Source: Ardenticatenaceae bacterium (lineage in GTDB: Bacteria; Chloroflexota; Anaerolineae; Promineifilales; Promineifilaceae). From it: DNA of 64,000 nt. Every line of letters begins with the position of its first letter. Position 1 is the first letter of the stretch. Shown piece by piece: positions 1-12,000 of the stretch. The stretch is taken from NCBI GenBank assembly GCA_020634395.1, contig JACKBU010000006.1, positions 124,001 to 188,000 on the forward strand. The letters are read 5' to 3'. The notes beneath the pieces are model-generated. The model saw nothing but the letters and a program-made list of their open reading frames with translations, did no database searches and was not told the origin of the DNA. A program made the translations under genes and the position numbers.

Positions 1-3000
1 ACCTTCCCATGGAGGGTCACCATCCCGGCCGGGATGACAAAGTCCGGTGCCGTAATAGCAATCTCCGTCGGGGGTTGGACGTCTACCCGATGATCGCTCC
101 ACATCCACTCCAGCGGAGCCACCGACCAGGAACCGCCAACTGGACTTTCCGGGTACTGGTCATCATAAACATAAGCATCCAGGGCCGCCCATTCCTGTTC
201 CTCGGCAGCCACCCCCGCCGGATCAATGAAGGCCGTAAACTGCACACTTCCCGACGCTCCCGGGGGGATATCGCCTATTAAGAGTGCGCTGTCGCCGTTC
301 AGATGCAGGCTGTACCAGGCGTCCAGATCCACGGTGACGCCTGTGGCAGCTTCCGCACCTAGATTCTCATAGTGGATGGTGTACGTCACGGTTTGCCCCG
401 GACCCAACGGTAAGTGCGAGGTATCCTGGTGAGTAAACAATTCGCTGGGCACAACCGGTACTTCCTTAAAGCCAAACAGCAGTGTCCACAGCCAGGCCAT
501 TTCATCGTTCATGAAGCTGTAAGTTGTCCCAATGGGCTCGGCCGACAAGGAAAGCTGCAAATCACTGTCGGCAAAGGGACCACCAGTGGGGCCAGTGCCG
601 TTGCCGCTTAGACGGCCGTTACCACACAACCCGCTGCCCAGACTGTTCCAGAAGTATCCGCGCACCAGGGGGAAGATGTGCTCCTCCGCCATCCCGGCTA
701 CAGGATTAACCACCCGGTCACTGTTCACCGGATTGCGTACCGGCATGGTGGCCCAAAGCTGCAAGGCTTCCTCTTCAGTGGCCACGGCCAGCAGGCCCAA
801 TGCAGCCAGGGTCGGGTCTGCGATGCCCAGAGCATCATAGGGCAAAAGAATGTCGGTGTCGCTGCTGTCCACCCCGGTCGACAGACTGAAATGCTCACCA
901 TCCAGTTTCTGCAGCAAGATCCAGGCCGCTCCATCCCAGCGATAGAGCTCTGCCTGATCGGCATCCTCTACCCACACCATGTAGTCTGCTCCTACAGCCG
1001 AAAGCGTAGATTCAGCCGAGAGACGGGCCTGGGCGCTTTGTTGACGGAGCCCGGCGCCGGTTGTCGGGTCGGGAAGATTGCCCGGCAGGTAGATGGTGGT
1101 ATTGACTGACTCCGGATAAGGATTGTACAACCGGTCAGCGCCACCGGGGCGAGTATCCAGGTAGATAAACAAGTCGCCATCATGGTCCCAGTTCGCACCC
1201 TGCCAATACATGCGCAAAGCGGCTTCATCCCAGGTGACATAGAAACGCTGCAGGTCGTCGCCGTGGAGCGCGGGTTGAGTTTGGGCCAGGCGCCGGTCAA
1301 CGCCTTCGATGGCGCAGACGTCGTTGGCCCAACCGTGATAGCGTAAGTTATTGACCTCATCTGGAGTAAGCGGGCCATCAACAATGACCGGACCTACTGT
1401 TTGGGACGTAACGTTGCCTGCGCCGTCAATCACCTGGACGTGCGCGTACCAGGTCTCGGCTTCACCCACGGCCTGGGCATGCGTCCCCGCGGCAGGATAG
1501 GAAGTTAAGCCGTCCACCAGTGGGGTCGGACTCTGGCTCCAGCCTACCCGGTAACCGGCAATTCCGCTGCCATCACTGCTGTTCGTCCAGCTTAGCTGCA
1601 GTGATACGGCGTCTGTCAGCGTATCGCCAGCAGCCAAAGGCAGCACCTGGCTCTGGTCATTCATGTAAGCCAGGGTCACCGTCACCGGCGCCGGAGGGGC
1701 AATATCCACCCACACCGATTCTGTGGTCTGCGACAGGTGGTCGGCCAGGTCGGCGGCGCGGGCGCTGACATTGAAGGTTTCGCCATCGGGCTGCCTGCCC
1801 ACCAGCCAGGGCCACTGCCAGGCGCCGCTGTCCGTCAGTCCGGCCTGATCCCAGGGTCCGCCTTCCACACTCACCTCCACACGGTAAAGTTGCAAGGAAT
1901 CAAAGGCAGTGCCCGTGAGCAGGATGCTTTGTGGCCCAACCTGTTGAGAGGTGGTGATGACGGTGGGCGAGATCGACACAGACGGCGGCTCGGTGTCCAC
2001 GTGGATGGTCGGCGACAAGGTTCCTGTTGCGGTCCCGCCAGACCAGTCCTGAACGGCCGTTCCCAAAACATAGCTTCCTTGTCCCGGCGGCGCCCAGGTG
2101 AAGCTCCACACGGTGTTGGTGATGATGGGGCTGGCGGGCCAGGTCTGGTTGTAGACGGCGGCGCCATCTACTGTGACCGACAAGGCTTGCAGCCCTGTCT
2201 CGGCAAAAGCCGCCCCGCTGACACTGATGGGCAGCGTTGTGGTCAGCGTGGTCCCGTTGGTCGGTGTAAAGACTTCGGCGCCAAGGGTCAGGTTTGCCTC
2301 CGGGGCTTCTAGCTGTTTGGCTGAGGCCAGGTTATTGTTGACGCCAGTGGTGGTGCAACGGCCGTAGACGTCACAGGCCTGCAGGGTCATATCCGTTGGC
2401 TGGGTTCCGCCCAAAGTCAGCGTAGCCAGCATGTTGTAGAGACGAGATGTGTCACTAATCACGGCCGCGTACCACAAGTCCGCCAGGTCGTAGGTCGTAA
2501 GGGTAATATTGCCGTTGCTAAAGTCGGGGCTGGTGTCGGGCGGCAGCACCTGGCAGGATGTAGCTTCATCCAGGTTAAAATCCGTGGCGTTGCAGCTGTA
2601 TTCGGTGGAAAGAGTGCTGGCTGCTGCCCCAAAGACCAGCGCGGGCGGCTTGGTGTCAACTTCGCCGCGCCAGATGCGCTGATTTTCGTAGGGGGTTACA
2701 TAGCCCAGATCATCAGTGGCGCGCGCATTGATCTGGAAAATGCCCTCCAGCCCTTCCGCACCCTCGGGAATTGTAAAGCTCCAGGTAGCAGGGGACGTGC
2801 TGTTATCGACCGTGGCGCTGTACCAGGTGGTCAGGCCATAATCATACAGGTCAGCAACTTCGTAATCTTCCAGGGCGCGATCATGAATCACCAGTTCATC
2901 CACGGTTCCTTTAAAGGGATTGGTGCCATTGCCCCGTATCCCCAGGAAAAGGTCGGAGCTATTGGTGGTTTCGCCAGTGGTCGTGTCTACGGCCGTGCCA

Positions 3001-6000
3001 TCCAACACACCATCAATGTACAAAGAGAGGGTGTCACCGCTTTTAACAAAGGCCACGTGATGGAACTGCCCATCGTTGACCAACCGCGTAGAATTCACAC
3101 CCGGATTGTTCTGGCCATCGTACCGTCGTACCCGGATTTGCCCGGTTTCATTGTGATAGCGAATGACGTAAGGATAGCCACTGCTCCCGCCAGACCATTT
3201 CTCGACAATAGCGTTGTCGGTGGTGCCGCTGCTGGGCTGGTTAGGATCAACCAGGACCCAAAGGGCAACAGTGAAGTCCTCGTCCATACCAAAGTCAATG
3301 CTGTCATCATCGGCCACAAAGACGTTCTGGGTAAAGCCATCAAACACCAGGGCCTGGTCGCGCTGGCCAGTCTGCCCCGCGAGGGGGCAAACGTCCTCGC
3401 TGCACCCGGCCGGGTTGTTAGACCCTGACCGGTCGGTGAAGTACCGCGCGCCGGTGTAGGTCTCATCAAAGGGCAAATGCAGCACGGCCTCACCCAACGC
3501 ATCGATGTTGCTGCCGGGCGTAAACCCAATTTCCATTTCCGCGACCGGCCAGTCGTCTACAACCTGTCCGGTAATAACGATGGAAGTGGTAATGGGTTGG
3601 GTCAGGGATAGATCGGTGACCAGCGTAGGTATGGGCGGATTGGTTTCCAGGTTCAGCGACCCGGTGGCGTACGCGTCTTCTGGCGTTGTATTGTGAACGG
3701 CGTCCGTGGCACGGACGAGAATTGTGTAGGATCCGGTGGGATTGCCTACCGCGACACCGCCGGTACCCACCTCCGGCAGCACATAGTCGACATTCCAGAA
3801 GCCGTCAGTCTGCAGCGTAGCCGTTTGCCAGCCATTCCCCACTACGTTAGGACCGCCCTCCATCAATACTTCTACGGATACCAGACCACTGCCCGGCTCT
3901 GTACCGGCCGGAGGGTCACCCGCCCGCCCTGTTATGCTGAGCACAATCCAGCGCCCCTCTGCATCGCGGATAGGAAGCGTTGTACCATTGGAGTCAAAAC
4001 CAATATCCGGCGGCGTGTCATCTACAATAAACTGCACGCTGCTGGCGGTACCGGTGTTGCCCACGACGTCGGTGGCCCGGGCGGAGATGGAGTGTAAGCC
4101 ATCGTCCAGGGTTCCGGCGGGAATGGTGTAGCTCCAGGATTCCGTCCCGCTGGCCCCCAGCCAGGAGCCGCCGTCCGTCTGTACCTCAACGTTGGTGACA
4201 TATGAGGTCGGATCACTGGCAGAGCCGGAAACTGCCAGCGGCTGCAGCCCACTGACATACGCATTGGCCGTAGGCGCTAGAATCGTCGCCGACGGTGCAT
4301 CTGCGTCAATGCCTATGGTACGGGTGACAACCTGGGCTTCTGTGCCGGCACCGGTTGCGGTTTCGCGCAGAATAATGTCCAGTGTGGTCAGATCAGCGTT
4401 TTCCTGCACCGGGATAACACCGTGAAGGACCGATTGATCTTCCACCCGCACCTTTTGGAAAAGATCCACTATCTGGTCGTCTGTGAGCGCTTCTGTCCAT
4501 ATGGCAACTTCATCGATGCTACCCCCAAAGTTACGAGAATTGTCGAATCGCTTGCCGATGAACGTATCGCCAAAGCCGCTATATACCCCTCCGGCCGTGT
4601 ACTGGCCCACCTGGACCCCATCGCGATAGAGGGTCATTAACCGGGTGGCCGCATCAAAGGTACAGGCGACGTGGTGCCAATCGGTATCGGTATAGGCGTC
4701 TGCCGAGTTCAGGCTTTCACCCCAAATAGCGCAGCGTAGATGGTTTGAAGAGAGGTAGCTCAGGTTAAGACCCTGGTATGCGGCACCTGTTCCCTGGCTG
4801 ATAATGAAGTCATCCGAGCCAACCGAGTCCCTCTTGGCCCAGGCGGAAAGCGTAAAACTAGAATTGGTGAGAGGAATGCTGCCGTCCGCGCTTTGTATGT
4901 CCACCACCACATTATCCAGGCCCCAGCGTTCTGTGCTGGAACTGGAAGCCAGCCCTTCGAAAAACAGAGATAAGCTGCTTGCCGTATGGTCGTCCAGGGT
5001 ATATTCGATGTGGTAGACGGATGTTTCGGCGAAGCCAACGGCCGTTAACGAGTCGCCAGTGGAACTGTACTTTGGTGAGTGCAGGGCCGAAAAGACACGC
5101 AACGAGGAAACGACGTCGTTATCCGGCACATTGTTATTGCCGCGTTCTGGGTCCATAATCCAGCTTGTGCTGCCGTAATTACTGTCTTTATACAAAATTG
5201 AGGCCGTGCCCCCGGAGATCAAATAAGCGCTGGCTCGATCGTTGCCAATGGCGTTATTACTTAAATCAGGGTCATCTTCGGTGAAGGTTTCGCTGGCTCC
5301 GCTGTAGTTTGAATTCTCATACAGGGTAATGCCTCCCACATAATAGGGGTAACCGGCCGGGTAGGTTTGGTAATTGGGCGACGTATTCGGCTGGTTAGAA
5401 AATGTGGTGTTCAACAGAGATATGCCATCATGACCCCATTGCCAGATATCCGGTCCCAAATCGGTACGGTTGCCAGCCCAAGGTCCCAGCACATACAGGT
5501 CAAATGAAACTGAGACTGTATCATGGGTGGGCAAGTTGCTCAGGTTTAGCGTTACGGTCTCATTACCAAAACTGCCCAAAAACTTAGTCGATGTCCCATT
5601 TCGGGTGGCGGTTGACAGCGTGCCGTTGCTCCAGTCAGAGGCATCACTGTCTTCAAAGTCGTACACAACGGAATCAAGCGTCCGTGCCTGGGGGTTGACA
5701 ACCAGATAATCGTTGGACCCATCAAAGCTGGCCGCCGTGTTGCCTGCGCCTTCAACACCGAATGTGGGACAGCTTGTACCGCTGCAAGTCGCGTTAAAGC
5801 CGTTGTCCGAAGCATCATAAGCTGTGGTAGATCCGGCCGTTTCGTCCAGATCCAGTATCGTTACCGCCGCACTAAACGCTTCGGTCATTTCTGCGTCCGA
5901 AAGGCGGCGAGCGTGCATCCGCACCCGGTCCAGCGAACCCGCAAAAAAGGTGTTCCAGAGACCCATTTGCAGACGGTTACATTGAGTGCTGCAATAGACG

Positions 6001-9000
6001 TTGTTATAAGAAACGGTTTGCGAGTTTTTATACTCGCCGTCTACGTATAAAACGTGAGAGCTCTTATCGGCGGCATGAATGATATGGTGCCAGTCACCAT
6101 CGCCATAGTTAACCCCATCCCCGGTACAAAACTGGTCAAAAGTAGCAAAAATAGATCCTTTGGTATTGACACATACTTCGCCGTTTACCAGGCTCACCGC
6201 GGCATTCCCGCCCAGGTAATTAAGAATCCCACAGTCCTGGCAACTGGTTTTTAGCCAAAACTCGACCGTGAATTCATCAGCTGGTTGAGTGAAATATGCC
6301 GCCAGTTGGTCATCCACGCCATCAAATTGCACGCCGTTACCAAAGCGGCCCTCTACACCGCCCAACGGGCAGGCCGGGGAGGTACAGGTCGCGTCATTCC
6401 CGTATTGTGAAGAGTCGGCAAATACAGTAGATGAAGCGTTTTCTTCAAATTCAAGATCTACCAGGGGGTGCGGCGCACGGCAGGCGATGGCTAGCGGTGG
6501 AAGATCGGTGGACCCATTATAGACTTGTTCGCTGTCGCGCAGGCTGCCGTCCGGAGCTACGGCCTGGTAGATAACCTGAGAATCTGTGGTGCCTGAAAAA
6601 AGGTGGCTGGACCAGACCAATATCCATCCCCCGTTAAGCGGATCCGCGCAAACCGCTGCGTTCGCTTCATAGTTATAAGCGGTGTCCAGGTTGATAACCG
6701 GCGAGTCTCCGGCGATGGAAAAGCGAGTGGCGCTGAGGTAATAATCGCCTAAAGCCTGAGACGCGCCACGGTGTATCACCAGCGCCTGCTGGCTGAGGGT
6801 ATCATAAGCCAGGGTAAGCGGGCTTATCACTCCCTCAGAATTAACCAACCCTCCCTTCTCCCCCGACAGTGCTGTAACCGGGCCAACATTCAGTGATGTG
6901 TCGATTTCGGCATGGTACATCACATTGTCATAGGCATTGATCCACACCGCAAAGTAGGCTGAACCCGTCCATTCCAAGCCGATTGGGTTTGACCCATCAT
7001 TACTAATTTCCCAAACCTGGGTGATTGAGGATTGGGAACCATTCGCATCTACCTGCCTGACCCAAGTGGTCGCGGTACTGCCGGTAACTTCCGTCCACGC
7101 TACCATAAAGTTAACGCCGTCACTGGCGACCGAGGGGGCGGAGACAGAAATACCAGAGGCACCCTCTTTTATGGTTTGCAGGCTGGACTGGCTAACGCTC
7201 CCGCTGAGGAGATAACCGTTAACCTCGCCACCATTTGGCGTATCCGGCTCGCCCCAGACAATGAGACAAACGCCGCTGTTATTACAGGCAACTGAGGGAG
7301 CCGTGTAATCGATGCCGGCCGAGGAATCGATATAACCAAGCGTGGCCGAGTCGGTCGGGTTGCCATCGTTCCCGGCGGCGTAAGCAGTAATATATTGCCT
7401 GCCGGCGTTGTTGATCTCCAGGGCGGTGTAAACGTACAGATCGCTGAAACCAGGCGCTGCGGCTGCGTCCAGCGCTTTGATGTCTCCGGCAACCGGCTTC
7501 ATGGAGCTGGTTGCGACTGGATCCCAAGACCAGACCACGTCTTCAAGAGCGGACAGGTCCATGCTGCTGGTCAGGACGCCGGTGGCGCTGTTGGAAACGG
7601 CCGTGCTCACTTCACTGACCAACGTTTCACTATAACCACTGGTCAGGGCCACTTCCCCCGAGAGCGGCGCACCGGTAAAGATATCCGGGAGAGCCAGGGC
7701 AACGTCTCCTGCCAGCAATATGCCGTCGCTGAGATTGTTTTCTGTTGTCGTTGAATATACGAAACTGGCCCCGGGAGTGACGAACCCATCATTGGTGGTG
7801 TCATCCAAGAAAATAGGTACCGGGTTTTCGTTGTACACGTAGGGACTAAACAGCAAGGGGTTATCCGGATCAGCCCAGGGGGCGCAGTCGGGACAGGTAT
7901 CCTGCGTCAGCTCAAATTGGTCGGTCATGCCGTCGCCGTCATAATCGGCGTTGTTAGGATCACTCCAGACCCGAGTGTAGTCACTGATGCTGTAAGGGAA
8001 CAGCCAGCCGCCTTCCAGGCTCACAAGATCCATATCGGCGCGAGCTGCCTCAGCCACGTCTGGCAGCCCGTCGCCATCAGAGTCGGAGTTGTCCGGGTTC
8101 GTGCCCAGCCAAAGCTCCTCATTGTCGGGGATGCCGTCACCATCCGTGTCCCTTAAGGTAGCGTCGAGTGTCTCGCCTCCCTCCTCGACAGTTAACGCGC
8201 GCATAGCCAGCTCAAACTGGTCGGAGAGATGATCGCCATCCGCGTCCCAGTTCGTGTCATCAGGATCAACGCCGCCAGCGCCCAGCGGCAGCAGGCCATC
8301 GCCGTCCGCATCAGCGATGCGCAGATTGCCCATACTCCAGGCAGTCACGTCCACAAACTCTTCCACCGTCGACGGATAAACGTCAAAAACAATTGCCGAG
8401 CCTACTTCCGTGGAATCGGTCCCGTCTACATACTTATCTTTACAATCCGCGCCCCACCAACAGGATTTCCCTAGCAAATCGTAAGCTGTGTCCAGGTAAA
8501 AGACGAATGAGCGGTTAATCCCGGCGGAAAGCGTGGCTTCGTAGGAAACGGTATCACTCACCGTCCCGATATAACCCAAAACGGTGCTGTCAACGACGGC
8601 CCAATCGCCAGCACGGTCACCATGCGAGGTAGACAGACCGCTCTGGTAAGCATCCAGCGCGGCCAGATCGTACACATAACTGTTCGAGCGGAACTCATCC
8701 TCGCCAATATCCACTTTATGCGATTGGGTAATGACCGTCGTAATGGGCATGGAAAAAATCATCTCGTTGCCCGCAACCATGCCGGCCGCGGGATCCATCA
8801 GCTGTGTGGCGATGCTGCCGGTGTTTACGGCCGTATCCACAGACAAATCAAACTGGTAGATAGCGTTGGCAATTACCTCGGTTAACTTGCCCGTTATAGA
8901 AAAATTGATCCCCAGAGCAAAAAGGATGATGTCTATAATGGCAGCAATGCCTACCAAAATGGCCGTGAAAGGAAGCAGGTTGAGAAAGAAAATGATCAGC

Positions 9001-12000
9001 GCCTCAATGATGGCCGCAATCGTATTGGCTGCGATGACCTGAGCGCCGATGGAATTGGGTTTGGCCTGCCCGCTGGCCACCAGCGCAATGAAAAAGGCGA
9101 CGGCAATTCCTATACTGATCACCAAGCCAAGAATGTTATATTCTACGGATGGCGCACCCTCCCCCGAAACAAACATGATATAGATGGCGTCGACTTTGGT
9201 GGCCGCTGACCCCACCTCAATCAGTCCGTTGATCGTTTTAGCGATGCTGAGTATGGGCTTTATTACACCCATTATAAAACCCAGGGTGCCCAACGAAACC
9301 GCGGTAGCAATAAATAAGCCCTTGCTGATGCTTTCGTGCGCTACATACTTACGAAACAGATATATCCCGGCCACAATCAACGCGGCATAAGTTGTGAGCA
9401 TGATCAAACCAATACCAATTACCCCTACCGACTCTTCCAAAAGACTTAGGTATGATTGAACATATCGGCGGATTTTCAGTCCCACAAGGTCCAGCTTACT
9501 AAGCGTCGAAGCACTATCAATTTTAATGATTCTAAAAGCGTCCCGAACATCGCTCACGTCGCCAAAATACATGGCCACGCCTTTCTTTAACCCGGAACCC
9601 ACCAGGTTAGTAACCTCAAGTTGAATAGGTAAGTCTGGAGACTCATAATTCTTGGAAAGCAGCAAGTCTCCCGTTTTAATCAGGTTTGTTTCTCCGCCAT
9701 ACATGCCCAGGTAGAGAAACTCTGCGCTGGCCACTTCGCCATCAACATCGTCATCCCCACTGAAGAAATTGGGCAACAACGTGTCCAACTCGGTCCAATA
9801 GCTGTTGAAATCGGCGGCAAACCAGCCGTCGGTCGGATTATAGCCATAAGGTGCCCACTTCATGCCGTTGGTCTGCTGCACCTGGACCGGATCCGTGCCG
9901 CTGGTGGCTACATCCACTGTGAGGATATTGCCGGCCCAGGAAAGGTGGTCGCTGCTCAGGCCAACCACCCGATAGGTATGTTCCCAGGCAAACATGAGGG
10001 TTGGGGTGATGAGGTTAGTGGCCGACCAGGCGCTGGTGAAGGAATCGGTCAGCACGCTGGCCGTCTGGGTAATGGCGGTATCCATCATGGCCAGCCCCAC
10101 CGACGGGTAGGTGTTCGTCACCACGGAGAGTACGTTGGGCAGGCTCCAGCGCTCCACGTCTGGCACACCGGCATTGGTGCTGTGGTTAAAGCGCGAGTAA
10201 ATACCGGACACACTTAAATCAAACTGGCCGTTGCCGCTGACGCAGTTGTTGTTCTCATCCGTCACTTCGCAGTCTGCGCCTGCCATAAAGGTGCGGTCCA
10301 GGCCATAAGCAAAGGGATAAAGCGTGTCCACGTAGAGGGGCGCATCGCCCGTCTCGACCGGATCTTCATAGATGATGGCCATATTGGTGCCCTGCTCTTC
10401 GCTGACCTCCATGCCAGTCAGATACCATTCCTCGTCATAGCTATGGATAACCTGTACATCGTTGTACTCGCTGTAGGTGTCGCAGATACCATTCTCATAG
10501 GTTTCGCAGACGTCCACCAGAGCCTGCACCAGCCAAACCAGCCGCACCGTCTGAGCATTGCCCCAGCTACTTGCTGCCTGGTAGTACATGGTCCCGTGAA
10601 AGGCTACATTTCTATTGCCGGTTTCATCCGTAACCAGACTCACCGGCACATAAGCCGTGGTCGTGTTGCTGTCGGTTTCGTGGGTGGTAATGCCAAATTG
10701 ATCGAGCACGTACTGGTCCGGCAAATTATTTGGTGTGCCGGTCATTTCAATTTCCAACATGGGCACCAGACGCACATCACCCAGATCGTTGGGGAAGGGA
10801 TCGATCGTGTTGTCGAGATCATAAAAGGTAAGGCCGTCAGCGTCTTGCATCTGTCCTTGTTTGTCATTGTCGGCCCAGTCCAGGACGTTGTTGGTATACC
10901 AGAGATGGTCTGGGTTGGTGGGTGCTAGCTGGATCTCAACTTTCGTCAGCAAGCCCACGCCCAAGTCGTCGACGATTAACTGCATGGGATTGTTGCCGTC
11001 AAAGACGTTGGTGTCCTGAGTCGTGCTGTAGGGCGACAGGTCCAGATCGTCGGGCACCCCGTCGCCGTCATTATCATCGTCCCACAAGTCTGGTATGCCA
11101 TCGAGGTCTGTGTCATCGGGCTTTCCGTCGTTGTCGGCATCCATGTACCACTCCGTACCGTCCCCGAGCCCGTCGCGATTGGTGTCTGGATAGAGAGGGT
11201 TTGTATACCAGGTGACGCCATCATTGTCGTCGTAAACAAAACCTTTGACTTCCAGGTCATCGTTTACGCCATCCTGATCTGTGTCCACAGCCCCTGGCAG
11301 CGTGCCAATGAGGCACTCTTCCAGATTGGTCAGACCATCGCCGTCATTGTCGCTGCCCGGATCAGTCTCACAAGCGCTGTCAAAGTACGTGCTGCTGTCG
11401 CTGGTGGTGGAGATTATGCCACTGGCGGAGATACGATTGCTGCCTGCCTGAACGGCCTGGAATGTGTTTTGACGTGTTTGGGCTAAATCAAATGGGCTGG
11501 CATGCGGATCAAAATTAGGATTGGACAGGGCTTCCTGCCAGGCTTCCGCACCGTCTGCTTCCGCCTGCCGGGCTTCAGAGGCTGCCTTTTTTTCCATTTG
11601 CCGCTGGTTGTAAGCTTCCACGGTGCTGCTGGTAAGTATAGGAGAGGCCAGCATCGAGATCGAAACAATCAGAACGACCAAGGTATATACACGCCGGGAA
11701 CGGCTGTGGAAAACGACCACGACGACCAGCAACATGGTGACTATGGTGGCCATGATGGCGGCAACTACATCCCCGCTGTGTTGCAGCGCCTGGTTGAAGG
11801 GCAGTGGCAGCGTTAGGGAGGGCATAAAGGCTGTTGCACTTGGATTCTCACTTGCAGGCTTGCTGCCGAAGCTAGTGAAGTTTATCTCTGCCTGTACGGT
11901 GGATGGGTTTGGCCCACGGCCGTTTTGACCCTTGGGAAACGTTAACTCGAACTGCTGGCGCAGCGGCAGGCCATCTGCGCCCAGCCAAAGTTCACCCCGG

